Below, one piece after another: positions 36,267 to 49,194 of a stretch of DNA of 64,000 nucleotides (within the stretch, counting starts at the first letter, position 1; the number at the start of each line of letters is the position of its first letter). The notes under the pieces are model-generated. The model did not search any database. It worked only from the letters and a program-made list of their open reading frames with translations, and was not told the DNA's origin. Both the position numbers and the translations under genes were made by a program. Source of the stretch: Proteles cristata cristata (taxonomy: Eukaryota; Chordata; Mammalia; Carnivora; Hyaenidae); contig JAESUZ010005168.1 of assembly GCA_017311185.1 (NCBI GenBank), positions 1,178,001 to 1,242,000 of the forward strand, written 5' to 3'.

Positions 36267-38133
36267 GAAAATATTTCCCATCAATGGAACCAGGGATCCC
36301 TGCAGAGATCTGATTCTAGTGCTGATGCAGAGATACTACGTGGTAAGTCTGGAGCATCAAATAATTCCAGAAAGTAAGGAAACACTTACAAAAAGAACAG
36401 AAACATGTTAGAATGTTACAGAGAGAACGAGAACGGGATACCACAGGGCAACTGGAGGCCAAGTGAACATCAATATATTGATAACTTGTGGCATATTTTA
36501 ACACTTATTTTTAATATTCATACAGTAAAATCCACTCTATAGCTATAGGGACTAGTGGATTTCTGATTCTGTAAACGGGTTGCTGTGGTCTACACAGCAT
36601 GGCTACTCAAGTGACACCGCTGTGGAATGGCTTGTGTCCAGAAGTGTATTTCTTAGAAGAACCCACTCCTGACTGGCCAGCATTCGGGATTTAGTTTATT
36701 ACTGCTTGGCTGAACTGTTTGGCAAGCGACTGTTTGGCTGAGCTTCTTTAAAATCAATTCTTGTGGCTACTTGTTATTATGGTATTGGCTGTACTAAAGT
36801 CCAGAATATCAACAGAGAATATCTGTATGGGTCTTTTGTACATGATGATTTCGAGCAACCATGTAGATCTACATGTGTATGTACTACATATTCCAAGTGC
36901 ATGGAATGTGACATTCTTTGCATTTTATGCTGGTAAGAAAACCATGCAAATTGGTATGTAGAGCTTGATTCCATCTCTCTATAAAACAACTATCTATATG
37001 TATATAATGCACACATTTTTTAGGAACCGCTCTTCTTGACAACTAAAAAGGGAAAACAACAAAATGACTCAATGTGCATTTTTATAATAAAATTCGACAC
37101 AAAACCAAAATGGAAACAGCAGACAATAAAACGTCCTTCAAAATCTTATCTATAAAAACAATTCAGTTAGTGTGTTTTCCCTTTCTTTGAGTAGGCTATA
37201 AAACTCAGTCTATATACATCTGAGTAGCATATAGTATATAGACTGTACATATGTATATAGAGAAAAACAAATGTTAAGAAGTACCAACATCTATTGATTT
37301 CTTATTATGTTTTTAGTATGCCTATCTCTTCTTCCCATCCTTTGGACCCAAGAAACAGAAAGAAAATAAAAAGAAAAAGGTGAGAAAATACAAGCTTTTT
37401 GGGGGTATTTTCATACTTGGTTTCACTCCTTGGCTTTAGCAAAGGAAGGAGATCCCTATTATGCAATAAGTATTCTCACACCCCAAATGGGAAGTTAAAT
37501 TATAGGCAGGATTTCTCCAACTTGCAAAACCTCTAGAAATTCAGCAAGGAATCGGTTGTATATAGTTAAATTACAGGGGTAAATGATGGACAAAATTTTG
37601 ATCTCAGCTCTGGTATCCTTGGACTGTGGTTACAATTCTGCATATCTCAATCATCAAGAAGATGAATTCAAGAAGAATTACTTTTCTTACCTTCTTCATA
37701 TTCTGGGCCCTTTGATGTGTGATTATTACCTAGAACTATAGAAAAGTTTTCCCAGGATACTTCTTTAGGTTTAAACTTCATTTTAACTTTAGAATAATTT
37801 TAGCTAGCACCTTCTTTACCCATCCTAAGTGCTTTAAAAACCTATTTATACTCTTTTCCTATGTTCTTAACAAACACAAAATTGCCATCTTTAAGTGTTC
37901 ACAAATGTTAATACATTCTCTCATTAAACTATTTTCAATACCACTGAACAATGACCCATTTATTACATTTGTCATTCATCAGTGATTAAAAGGTGGGTCT
38001 GAAATATAAGGCTTTTACTCCAAAGCTACTCTTTACAACATTAATGAACAAAGGTTAAAATCATTAAAATTAAAAGGGATTTTGTAAGCATGAGCATAGG
38101 CATTTATTCAATCTACATACTGTTATAGAACCG
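36267..38133. other. Unassigned stretch
   Basis: About 1.9 kb without recognised elements. Overlapping plus- and minus-strand frames at 36761-36989 (66 and 70 codons) show no domain. A 12-bp-stem inverted repeat lies at 37206-37245. Confidence 0.4.
37206..37245. repeat. Perfect 12-bp inverted repeat, 16-base loop
   Basis: cagtctatatac at 37206-37217 is the exact reverse complement of gtatatagactg at 37234-37245. In AT-rich DNA this may be chance. Confidence 0.8.
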
Positions 38134-38156
38134 TTTTTATGATTTATTTTTTTAAT

Positions 38157-38207
<51 letters not shown>

Positions 38208-38305
38208 ATTCCAAATAGGCTCCACACTCATTGTGGAGCCAGATGTGGGACTGGATGTCATGACCATGAGATTGTGGCCTGAATGAAAATCAGGTCAGGC
38301 ACCAC
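38134..38305 (-). mobile_element. CAN-SINE, deleted copy with (GA)n
   Basis: T-rich tail at the left, then a near-pure GA run at 38159-38208, then a shortened body lacking the full head. The flanks ttatagaaccg and ttatagaatgg are a probable target duplication. Confidence 0.85.
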
Positions 38306-41300
38306 ATTATAGAATGGACTTTTTAAAATAAAAGCAATGTAACAAGATATGCATATATCACTTATACCTCTTACACTTTGACTTTTGCAAAGCTATACGG
38401 CACGTGATATAGATATCTAGTAATATCACCACAGCCATCAGTTAAGAAAACTGGGAGGCACTTAAATGAGGGACATCTAGACTTTATAGCTATAAGTTCA
38501 CAACATTTTCTACTAGAAATATTTTAAATGTTTAGACAATGATTTTGATCCTTTCAGCTACACTTGAGTATAGATGAGCATCAGGAATCACTGTTTTCAC
38601 GAGATGTTGACAAAGGGGTGAGTACAGGAGGTGTTAACTCTTGCAGCACCATATCCCGCTAGACAGTGCAGACAATAAAATGGCTCTCTAACTAATCTAT
38701 TTCAGCTTGGCTAGTAACCAAATCCTTACTAAATATTCAAACCACTAAGATATTTTTGACTTTTTCTTTTCTTTTCAATATAAGTTTCCATACTTTCCTT
38801 TCATACTATGCTTTATATAATCTTTATATTATATATAGAAGGTTTACAGTATGCAGTATTTATTAATTCAACTTGGAAAACATGCGACTGCTAACAGACT
38901 TTCAATTTAAGTCATAGAATTTCATTTCTGCAATAGTTGATCTCAGTTCTTCCACTCACTTATGATTTGAGTTAGGCTGTGATAGGAACTGGGGAATGCT
39001 ACTTTTTAAGTTGGTATTATATTTTTATAGTATCATTCCTGGGAATTTAAAACTAATTCTTGTGAATTTAACAACTTAAGGTACACTGTATAATTTTATG
39101 CTTATTTATTGGTGATAATGCACTATTTTCTCCTGTTTTTAAAAGATCTATTTGTAAAACAAAGCACAGGAATTTCCTATGGTTTTTCTTACAAAGCTAA
39201 GAACTGGGCTCAGCAGCAAGCCCTTTCATTGTTACTTAAAAACCCTTAAAATATTGAAATGTCTACAAAAGCAATAAAATGATCACAGGATTATATGGTG
39301 ATATTTAATTTTTGTACAAGTTAAATATCACTGATAATTAACTGTTAGAAGTTTATTTTGAAGTGACCTTTTCCTGGAATACCAGACCTTTACAACATAA
39401 TTAAAGGCTTTCTCATTGTAACGGTGCTCTATTGCTGATACGAAAGCTCTTTAAAATTGTGATTCTACTTTATAAATTATTATCCTTATATAATGTGAGT
39501 TATTTATTTTTGTTGTCTTATGAAATAGTTTTCTCAAGAGTTTAGGTAGCGATGTGGGCTTTTTGTTTATTCATTTGTTTATATGTTTGTTCACACTTGG
39601 ATAGTTTGACAGAGTAGTGGGCGAAATGAGTATTGGGAAAGTATTTTGAACATTAAATCTGTGTTCTTGAAAAATAAAAATCTCACTTATTCTTAAATAG
39701 GCCAGATAATTATTAACCATAACAGTATTGGCCAAATGATAATATTGATCTCTGCTGTAACATACTAGCCTCTATGAGAAAGCAGTGATGATGTCTCCTC
39801 TATAATATGACTTCCTCACACCAGGCCTCCTCACTCCCTAATTAGCTGTTCCCACATATTTTTATAGCCAGAAATGTCTTCTTTATGAAGACACTAGTTT
39901 TGGATTAGTTGCAAGGGATAAAATATGAAAAACACCACAAAACTTATGGTGCAGATGTATTACAGTGGAGGGAATTGATCAAGGATTTGATACGAGGAGA
40001 AATGAAACAAAGCAGGAGGGTGCTGTGAATATGAGTTGCCTGGAAATGAGGCACAGAAGGGAGGAAAAAGGAACAAGAAGTCATACATCTATTATTTCAT
40101 GATTTTGATTTTGGATGGTTTCTATAAATGTCTTACTTACATCTTTCCTTACAAGGTATTATCAGAGTTGGAAAAAGTAAGAATGGAAAGGGATTTTCTT
40201 CCCTTGGCATCACCATTGTTCATCGACTCTAAGACACATAATTTTTCTTACTTTAAATTTCTGAAATTGGGATACGTTTATAATCTATCATAACTTATTC
40301 TCAATAGCTCTCACATTTGATATATATGACAAAAGATTATATATGTGATTCATTTTACAAGTGTCAGGCTTGTATGATATAATTTTTGAAATTGAAATGA
40401 CACTAACCCAAGAGGCCCTGCCAATACTATACACTTGAGCTTCAGACTTAGTAATGTGGAAAATGGGAAACTTTATACATATCATAGAACTGGAGGAAAA
40501 AAGATTTTAAAAAATCCTAAAATAGGATGATGAAACATTCCAGTGAGAATTTTTTAACACATATTTAATTAAAATCCTAGGAGGAGAGGACAGAGAGTGA
40601 GATTTATGCTATATATAAGAAGAAAATGTCTGAGAAGTTATGGACGACCCTCGCAAGGTCCAGTGAATCCAAAATAGTATAAATTAAAAACCAAAAAATC
40701 ACCAAGACGAGGCGTAGACAGACTGTTCCTCTTTAGCTTATTTAGACCCATCTACTGACTCACTGTGAGTCACCTTTGCGTATGTATTTAGTTGCTAAGA
40801 AGCATGGCTGTGACCTCTACCATCCTCTGTAGGTTGCTGTTGGCATTCACCTTGAACAGGAAGTCATTTATCTCTCCTTTTTACCTACTTCTAATTTGTC
40901 TTTCATATCACATACCAGAGCTTCCTCTCTTATTCTACTTGCTTAGCTTTCTCTTCAATATATATATTTAACAACTTTCTGGAACTATGGTGATTACTGC
41001 AACAGATTGATTGGAATATATTTTATTTTGCTCTCTTTCCTGTGGATGGAAGCAGACCACAGAAAAGAATGATCAAAATAAAACGTAACTTGTTACAGTG
41101 TGCTCTGAAGAGCAGAGTCATGATAATTAGCTATCTGTGGGTCCTGAGAATTCTGGATTAATTGCCAGATTTTTAAACTTTTATTTTAAAATTCCAGCTG
41201 TCTCTTTGATCACATCCAGCTATTTTAGTGGATACAGTTCTCATTCAGATGGTATGCTCCTAAGCCATCTATTGGTTTACATTAAACAATTTGCTCTCAC

Positions 41301-42740
41301 ATGGCACCTCTCTTTAAAGCATTTTATAAATGCTAGTTAATTGCTATGCCCTGCGGAATTGTTCCACATTATCATTTTCATCATACATATTAAGAAACCA
41401 ACATGCAATGAGTCTAAAATGCCCCAATAAAGACCTCACAGTAGTTGGTAGCAGAGAGCAAAATAGAAATTTTCCAAATTTTCATGTCTTAGCTCACATT
41501 TTAAAAACTAACGTCTAGTTCAGGGATTGGGAAAGCATTGTAAGTTTCTTTTATCACAGAATCCTTGGAAGTTGGCCATGTGCAAGCTAGATTAACTGAT
41601 GTCTTGGCATCCTGTTTGTTACTGGGAACTAACTAGACTGCCTAATCAAACAGTTCATTTGAAGAAAATTCTCATATACAACAACTCACTGGTTCCAAGG
41701 CCCGTCACCATGTGGTTATACTCCGGCTCCCTCACCTTTGTCACTAGCCTTGCATTTTATTGATTTTTGAGGCCAATTGTTATTCATACACATGACTTAG
41801 AGTCCTGTGCCTGGATAGAAGTGTGACCTTTTTAGTAACCTATGTATCCAAACATGGTCTTAGGTCATGGAACAAAATGCTTTTGTCCGTTATAGCCACT
41901 TACCTAGTATCCCTAGGGGAAAGAAAAAGAATCATAGTTATTCCAGACTAGGGCTGCAGAACATTCTTTGAAAGAAGAGCAAACACAATAAAAGTGTGTT
42001 TAGGAGCTCGTAGAACAATTTTCCCCCAGAAATAGTGGAGTGAATATCTCATTTCTTTACCCTTGTAACTCTGTCACTAGGTGAAAACCCGCCTTAGTAC
42101 TTTTATTTAACAACCTTTATATGTTATTTTAGCAAGGAATTTTTAAAGAAGCTAGCTATGTTTACTTTCGCTTTTGGCAATGCTTTCAAAGGCTTTGTTT
42201 TGCGAGGCCCACAACCAATTCACACATTTCTATATTCAACATCATCATGAGATTATTTCTAATAAAATCAGAATAAATACTTATTAACACTCAAAGCAGT
42301 AATTGCTATGAATCTCACATGAATAATAATTCTAATCTACCAGTGTAAGAAGGTCAACTAATATAATAAGGAGGAAAGGGAGTAGAAAATTATACTGTGA
42401 AATGCTTAGAACAATAGCTTAAAGGACACAGCACCAAATTAGAGATGTTACAAATAATCTTACAATGAAAGAATAAAGAATATTGTGATGTAGAGATTTT
42501 GAGTGAAAATGATGCATGGGTACACTGGAGGACCAGAATGCTTTAGGACAGTAAGACTTCCTTAGTAAATATGTGAGAGTTTGTGTATGAACTGGCCCTC
42601 CAATGATATCTTATGTATTTCTGGTAACTGAGTAGAGCAGCCCTTTCAACAACTGGGGTATTTTACAGGAAGATACTGTCCTGAAAAATGCTCAAACACC
42701 TTGGACAATCCAACTTACCTCACCATTTTGATGATAATCA
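38306..42740. other. Longest unassigned stretch
   Basis: About 4.4 kb in which I recognise no CAN-SINE, L1 or LTR. Frames of 85 codons (40036-40293) and 60-67 codons elsewhere have no recognisable domains. This is the most unique-looking part of the window and the best place for conserved non-coding elements, but nothing in the bare sequence proves one. Confidence 0.45.
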
Positions 42741-42745
42741 AATTA

Positions 42746-42965
42746 CTTTTTTAAAGTTTATTTACTTATTTTGAAAGAGAGTGTGCATGCACATGCATGT
42801 GTCCAAGCTGGGGAGGGGCAGCGATGGAGGGAGAGAGACTCCTAAGCAGGCTCTATGCTGTCAGCGCCAAGCCCCACACAGGGCTTGGTCCCATGAACCG
42901 TGAGATCATGACCTGGGTTGAAACCAAGAGTTGGACACTTAACCGACTGAGCCACCCAGGCACCC
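42746..42965 (-). mobile_element. CAN-SINE
   Basis: Head at the right (gagccacccaggcaccc), tail at the left. The GA segment has been replaced by 'gtgtgcatgcacatgcatgtgt'-like alternating sequence. Flanks tgataatcaaatta and tgacaatcccgtta suggest a diverged target duplication. Confidence 0.93.
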
Positions 42966-43539
42966 TGACAATCCCGTTATTATAAAACTTTTCCTTCCTT
43001 TATTCAAGATAAATCAATGATCTTCAGGGCTAAGTGTGGGACTAAACCAGTGGTCCTTTATCTTCACCCGTCTACTTCTCCAGTTCCCTATCCACTTCTC
43101 CAGTCCCCCAAGAACAAGTACATTTATTGCAGACAACATAACCAGTGAGGTACTGAATCCTGTGGGGGAAAAAAAAATATGATGCTTTCCCTGAAAACAT
43201 TTAAAGTTTAACAGTGAAGACAAAACCTACATAAAAATAGCAATGGTAAGTACATACGAAACACCAAGATATAGACAAAAAAGAATAGAGTTTAGAGAAG
43301 GAAAAACAGCAAAAACAACAAAAGTCTGGAGGAGGATAGAGAACTTGACCTGGTTTCCTACTAGTGAGGGTAGATGAGAGAGGAGGGGCACATTCTGGAA
43401 ACACGGACCAGAGAAGACAGCAGATCTGATACAGCACCAGGGGGATGGATAGAAAAGGTTCTTTTCTGTCTGGTAAAAACCAGAATGTAAAATAAATCTT
43501 TTCTCTCTTTCCAGTGTCTTTGAACATTCTCTTCCTTCT
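42966..43539. other. Unassigned stretch with 108-codon minus frame
   Basis: The minus-strand frame at 43201-43527 is Phe/Leu/Ser/Cys-rich, as expected from an A/G-rich opposite strand. It has no domain and no conserved context, so I do not call it a gene. Confidence 0.4.
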
Positions 43540-43735
43540 GGTCTGTTACGTTTCCTGTCTGTGTATTCCTACAGAGTTGTGAAGACATCTGATTAATGTC
43601 TCTCACTCTATATTGTCTGTTTACCCCTTAGTTTCTAACAATCATGAGGTCTTTACTACTCAGAAATTGTTTATTTTCATTTCTGAATACTCCAAACCCA
43701 GCAGAATGCCTGCTTAATGGCAATTACTCAATGTC
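43540..43735 (+). mobile_element. L2 LINE 3'-end fragment
   Basis: The order of words (ctgtttaccccttagtttc, 'atcatgaggtcttta', 'tttctgaatactccaaacccagcagaatgcctg', 'aattactcaatg') follows the L2 3' end (…agcacagtgcctggcacatag…ctcaataaatg). Ancient and tentative. Confidence 0.5.
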
Positions 43736-43808
43736 CTTTCCTTGTTCAGTGTCACCACCTAGTCCAACAGTGTGTCATTCCTCACTCCAGTCATCACGAC
43801 ACATTTCT

Positions 43809-44034
43809 TTCTTTTAAAAAAAAATAATAATGTTTTTTAATTTATTTCTGTGAGAGAGAGTGAGGAAGTGAGCAGGGGAGGGTCAGGTAAAATAGGGAGA
43901 CACAGAATCTGAAACAGGCTCCAGGCTCTGAGCTGTCAGCACAGAGCCTGACGCGGGGCTCGAACCCACGAACCGGGAGATCATGACCTGAGTAGAAGTC
44001 GGACGCTTAACCGACTGAGCCCCCAGGTGTCCCA
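43809..44034 (-). mobile_element. CAN-SINE with 16-bp TSD
   Basis: Full length, with head at the right. The target duplication atcacgacacatttct / atcacaacacatttct lies at 43793-43808 and 44035-44050 with one mismatch. Body reads 'ctgagctgtcagcacag' (older form) but CpGs such as 'gacgcggggctcgaa' are kept, so it is of intermediate age. Confidence 0.96.
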
Positions 44035-44109
44035 ATCACAACACATTTCTAGGTGGTATCTAGTGTAAACTACGTCTCAGAATGTGTTTTCCACCTGAAA
44101 CAAAGTGAA

Positions 44110-44310
44110 CAAAATACAAAACTGCCATGTCTACCTCCCAAATCCCTCCCACACGCAGGACACAGTCTAAACTGTACAGGATAACACACATAACCCCCAA
44201 CCTATCTGGATGTTGGTGGCCTCTACTCCACGTACCCCCACAGGGCACCCCCAGACTCATGTTCCTTCCACTTTTCTCAGCAGGCTGGGCACCTCTCCTG
44301 CCCGGAGACT
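44110..44310 (+). mobile_element. Possible L2 fragment
   Basis: C-rich text such as 'acagtctaaactgtacaggata' and 'ctcatgttccttccac' resembles the L2 ORF2 end/3' UTR. Weak. Confidence 0.35.
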
Positions 44311-45681
44311 TCAGTCTTGCTGTTCTGAAACCTGCTAGTGATTTTGCATGCCTACCCCCTGCCTCATCTAGTGGGTCAGCCTACAAGGTTCTTTAGGAAT
44401 TATTTGAATAAGAAGAAATACATAGATGATCTATTTGTTTCAGGTTATTTCAGACTGCAAGATGACTGCTCACATTACTCAGAGGATATGACATTTTTGA
44501 GGGTTTTTTTCATAAAGGAATAAAGAAATTAGGTTGGCTTTATAGCAAGGACTTCAAGATCTAGAATACTACTGATGACAAGGAATTAATTACAGTGTAG
44601 TGTGGAAGCAGATTAAGAGACCAAAAGAAATCCTAGCTCTTGTCTTTTTGTTGTTACTGTTGCTGTTGTGTGATAGAGACATCGGTGCTTCTTAATCCGA
44701 TATTATCATTGTCCAACTAGTTAGTGTCTTATTCTCTATCTTATCAATAGAGACCAACTCATTTCTACCTTCAACCACACTTGATGGCTCTGTTTATTCA
44801 TAGTTTCTACCTACCTGGCTCTGGCATTCTACACTTTTATTTCAACTTCAGCTAATCCCTATATGTCTTTTGTCTCTGTCCTCTCTCAATTTATGTTAAA
44901 TTCATTCCATATATAGTACAAAGCGAATCTCTCCAAAATGAGATTTAATTGACAGAAATAGGTACACTATGCCTTCTATGTGTAGGTCTCACACTAGATC
45001 TCTGTTTAATAAAATTTTCAGTGGGATTCTCTAGGGTTGGTGGCTTATGCCAGTGTCCTATTCTGGCATGGTTCAGTGGCCAGCTTTCCTCAGAGGATGG
45101 CTATAGACATGACCTATATTCAGCAAATGATAATGTTTGTCTCTGTAGAACCTAGGCTAACCACTTTATTTCATAAATGAGAAATTTGAAGACTTAAAAT
45201 AGTTCTGGAATTTAGAAAATATTATGTCTATTTGCTATAATCAGTATTGTTATAACATACAAACTGTTAATATCCAAAGCAATTAACCAATGTGACTATG
45301 AAATAAGGTATCAAACTTATAAATAGAAAATAAGCCATGACATAAAAAAAAACTCCTGGGTATTTACTCACCATATAAAAGTAAAATGAATATGCTTTTA
45401 TATAAGAATGCAACATTGACAATTCCTTTATTTTGTAATTTTACTTAAAATAAGATCAAATATAAAACACATTTCCTAGTTTCTCATGGAAGGTGCATCC
45501 AGTCTGAAAATTCTTGACTTTTAGATGCACAACTTGGACCATTTAATACAACTTCTGATCTATTTGGATTTAAATCCACTGTTTGATTTTTCTCAGTTAT
45601 TTTTCCACCTTTATTGTCCCATATTTTTCTGTGATTAAAAAAAATATATTACCTTTTTTTAAATTGAGTTAATCAGGCAAA
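44311..45681. other. Unassigned stretch
   Basis: No gene is recognised. Short L1-like or MIR-like words near 45165-45215 and 45350-45420 are too weak to call. Confidence 0.4.
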
Positions 45682-46091
45682 TGAGACCTGAAATCACCCC
45701 CAGGGGGCGACAGCGGCCATGACAAGACCTCTTGTTTTTGGCCCAGAGTTTTGCCCTAAACTTACCACTCATGCCTGCGCAGAAGGACCATGGAGTAACT
45801 GCTGGAATGAGGGACCACTACCTTTATCTAATTATAATATGAACATCTCCATCTGAGGAGGCACCACAGCCTCATTTACATAACATACAATGTACGTGTA
45901 GGTGTGTTTCCTTGAGGTGCATGCATGACCTTATGCCCACCTCTACACAAGATGACAAAGTTTCCTATCTAAATATTCATCCTAACTCTAAACAAAAGGA
46001 GCCCATTCACCCGCTCTCAGGGAGTCACAGCTTTTGGAAGCCATTCCCCATGTTTTTATTTGTTGCTAATAAAAGTTTTCTTTGTGTGACA
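45682..46091 (+). mobile_element. Probable solo LTR
   Basis: A 410-base block starts TGAGACCTG and ends TGTGTGACA. It is more GC/CpG-rich at its start (gggggcgacagcggcc), contains 'tatctaaatattc' as a possible promoter, and has a polyA signal 'aataaaa' about 25 bases from its end (46068 area). These are features of a retroviral LTR. No internal retroviral sequence adjoins and no target duplication is certain. The family is not identified. Confidence 0.5.
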
Positions 46092-46109
46092 AACAAAATT
46101 ATTAACTAA

Positions 46110-46639
46110 GTAGTTATTATTATTTTTTATTATTACATTTTTTCCTTCATTGCCTTGCAAGCTATATATTTTATTTCCATTAATCATTTTTACCGGCTAA
46201 TCAAAAAAAAATAAAACCGACAAACCAAACATCATAACTGAAGTTACTAAAAATCTTCATTGTCTTCCTGCCTAAAGCAAAATTTGCTAATAATTTATCT
46301 AAACATCATATGATATTAGAATGTAGGTTTTTACCTCATCAATTTATATTACTAATACAGACAGTCTAATTTCATTTACATCTTCCCATGTATTTACCAT
46401 TTTCTTTTTTGTATCTCAGAACTTTCCTTTCAATAAAGACAGTCTTACTTATGCTAATCCATATTCTTAGAACTCCATTTTGAGGATCTGCTCATGGCAA
46501 TCATGCTCAGTTTTTCTTAGTCTCAAATACAAGTTTCTCCTCCTCCTTAAATAGTAAGCCAGCAGTGTACAAACATTATTGGGATATCTGTCCTCATCAC
46601 TGGACACTCACATGCAGTATTATAAGTCAGGGGTAAAAC
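46110..46639. other. Unassigned AT-rich stretch
   Basis: Nothing recognisable. Confidence 0.4.
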
Positions 46640-47104
46640 TGAAAGGCACACAGAATGGAAGGAAGTATTATAAGTCTGCATCACCTAAAAGAATATGTTG
46701 GAGTCCCAACCCCCTGTCCCTCACAACTTGTCTGTATTTGGAAGTAAGACCATTCCAGATTCAATTGGTTCAGATGAAATCATACTGGAGTCGGGTGGGC
46801 ACTGCCTGCAATATGCCTGATGTCTTACAGGAAGAAGGGCATGTGAAGACAAACATACACAAAGAATACTATGCAGACAAAAGAACTGGAATGATGCATC
46901 TACAAGCCAAGGAAATATTGAGGTTACTAAAGCTGGGAGAGAAGCATGGAGCAGATTCCCTTTACAGTCTTTCAAAGGAACAAGCCCTGTTGAACCCTTG
47001 AGTTTGGGCTTTAATCCTCCAGAATGGGGAGACAATAAATTTCTGTTGTGTTAAGCCATCAGTTTTGAGGAACTTTATTACAGCAGTCCTAGGAATCCAA
47101 TACA
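46640..47104 (+). mobile_element. MLT1-type (ERVL-MaLR) LTR
   Basis: The sequence follows the MLT1 LTR consensus in order: 'atatgttggagtcccaacccc', 'cttgtctgtatttggaa', 'gatgaaatcatactggagt', 'gatgcatctacaagccaagga', 'cctccagaatggggagacaataaatttctgttgt' and a 'cctaggaatccaatac' end. The polyA signal AATAAA is at 47034-47039. A 140-codon open frame at 46579-47001 overlaps the LTR and is a chance frame. Confidence 0.8.
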
Positions 47105-48118
47105 AAGAGAAGAATCATGTTTATTTATCACTTACCTAAAAAATGCTAGGAAGTCTATCAAAAATGTTTCTAAAAAAATAAAGTTCAGTAAACTAGCAGA
47201 ATATGAAGTCAACTTGCAAAAGTAGTTTGTGCTTCTGTATACTTGCAATGAATAATCAGAAATTAAAATTTTAAAACACCATTTACAATAACACTCATAA
47301 CTGTTTAACACATAAAATACATTTATTAAGCTATGTGTGCAATATGTATACATATTGAAACACTGATGAGAGACATTAACTGAACCATAAATTAATAGAG
47401 AGGTATACCATGCCATGAATTGAGAGGTTCAAGTTCTAAATCCACAGATCAAAGTCATCCCAATCAAAATTCCAACAGGCTTTGTTGTTGTTGTTTTATA
47501 GAAACTGACAATCAAGTTCTAAAGGAATATTGAAATTCAAAGGACTTATAATATAAAACTTTTTAAAAAAAGTCAGAGGATGCATAATGCTCAACTTCTG
47601 GATTTACTATAATATGCTGAGAAACACAAATGTGTGATATGATCATAAAGCCAGATGTTGTATGGGTCAATGGAACAGAAAAGAAAATCCACAAAGACAC
47701 CCACTCATATATCTGATTTTCAACAAAAGTATCAGAGGAATTCAACGTAGAAAGAGTAATCTCTCAATAACTGATACTGGCATAATTGAATAACTATATG
47801 CAGACATACAAACCTTATACAGAAAGGGAGAAATTATTCGCAAGACATATATTAATAAAACAACTTCTTTCCAGTTAGAAAGAACTCTCATATCTCAGTT
47901 ACATTTCGATATACTAACAACATCAGGAAGTATGAACAGACACTTCACCAAAGAAGACACATGCAAAACAAATAGCACAAGGGAATATGTTAGCATCATT
48001 AGTCGTTTAAAAGTTCAGATTAAGGTCACAATGAGGTATCTGGGCACATTCATGAGAATGGAAAAAAATATGGAAGTCTTACTCTATCAAGTGATGGTGA
48101 AAATGTAGAGTGACTATA

Positions 48119-48337
48119 TGGGGCGCCTGGGTGGCTTAGTCGGTTAAGCGTCCGACTTTCGCTTAGGTCATGATCTCGCGGTTCGTGGGTTCGAGCCCCG
48201 CGTCGGGCTCTGTGCTGACTGCCAGCTCAGAGCCTGGAGCCTGTTTCAGTCTGTGACTCCCTCTCTCTCTGGCCCCTCCCCTGCTCACGCTGTCTCGCTC
48301 TCTCTCTCTAAAAATAAAAAAAAAAAAAAAAAAAAAA
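48119..48337 (+). mobile_element. Young CAN-SINE with intact pol III boxes
   Basis: Full-length copy with A box TGGCTTAGTCGG at 48132-48143 and B box GGTTCGAGCC at 48188-48197, a CT-rich middle, and an A-rich tail with A23 or so. The target duplication gaaaatgtagagtgactata / gaaaatgtacagtgactata lies at 48099-48118 and 48338-48357, with one mismatch in 20. CpGs are largely intact, so the insertion is recent. Confidence 0.97.
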
Positions 48338-48569
48338 GAAAATGTACAGTGACTATAACACTCATACTGTCCTGGCATGAATGCACTTTGGAAGAAAACT
48401 GGAAAGTTTATTATAAGGTTAGACATGCATTACCCTATGATTCAAGAATGTCATGGCAAGATAGAAATATATGCCTGAACCTTCATCTGTGAAGGTTCAT
48501 TCCACATTGTAACAGCCCTAATCTAGAAAGTTTCCATGTGTCCACTTACTACTGAATGGTGAATGCAAA

Positions 48570-48599
48570 TGAACAAACAAACAAACAAACAAACAAACA
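48570..48599 (+). repeat. (AAAC)n microsatellite
   Basis: About seven AAAC units within L1 3' sequence. Confidence 0.9.
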
Positions 48600-49194
48600 T
48601 TGTTTGGCACATGCACACAATGACATAGTATCAATAAAGAGGAAGGGATACTGAAATAAACCAAAACATCGATTCATCTCAGAAATACTGGGCGAAGAAG
48701 TTAGACACATATAAGATTATATCCTGTAGGATTCCATTCATAGGCAATTCTTGGAAAGTGAAACCATAGTAATCAAGGACTGATCAGAGGTGGCTAGGGT
48801 CTGGGAGTCAGGGGTAATGACTGGCTAGACAAGGTTATAAGGGCAATTCTGGGGGTGTGATTGTGGTGGATGTTTTTTAAGACTCTACAGAGGGGTCAAA
48901 TATTACAAAACAGTACACTTAAAAGTAGTGAAGTTTATAGTTCATCAATTATACCTCAGTAAAGCTGACCAAAATAATTAAAACCAAGCTTGTTATTTAT
49001 TTTTCATTTTAAATTAATATTCATTTTCATAACTTATTTTCCTAGATATATTTTTTCTTTCTTAAAGACAGCCCTCTTAATGTATAAGCTTCTCGGTGCA
49101 AAATATTTAGTCATATTTCAAAAGAACATTTTCCTGGTCTTAGTAAGGCGGTATAGTACAATAAATACTAACCATAGAACTTTATAAACAGATA

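Larger units (their letters stand above)
47140..48978 (+). mobile_element. L1 ORF2 C-terminal region and 3' UTR
   Basis: Sense L1 text runs from the late ORF2 region ('gaggtataccatgccatgaattg', 'caatcaaaattccaacagg', 'gtatgggtcaatggaacag') to the 3' UTR ('ggattccattcatag', 'gggggtgtgattgtggtgg', 'aacagtacacttaaaa', 'aattatacctcagtaaagctgacc'). It is interrupted by a young SINE at 48119-48337 and an AAAC microsatellite at 48570-48599. Non-functional. Confidence 0.85.

Noticed and set aside
36761..36989. Overlapping sense/antisense frames with a GTAAGA near 36930 that could be a splice donor
   Set aside because: A single donor-like hexamer is expected by chance; there is no acceptor, domain or conservation evidence.
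37206..37245. 12-bp hairpin as a possible small RNA precursor or terminator
   Set aside because: A 12-base AU-rich stem is too short and weak for a microRNA precursor, and intrinsic terminators do not apply to this kind of genome.
43201..43527. 108-codon minus-strand frame rich in Phe, Ser, Cys and Leu
   Set aside because: Composition is what an A/G-rich opposite strand gives; no domain, no homologue recognised and no splice context.
46579..47001. 140-codon plus-strand frame
   Set aside because: It overlaps an MLT1-type LTR, has no domain and does not use a recognisable coding context.
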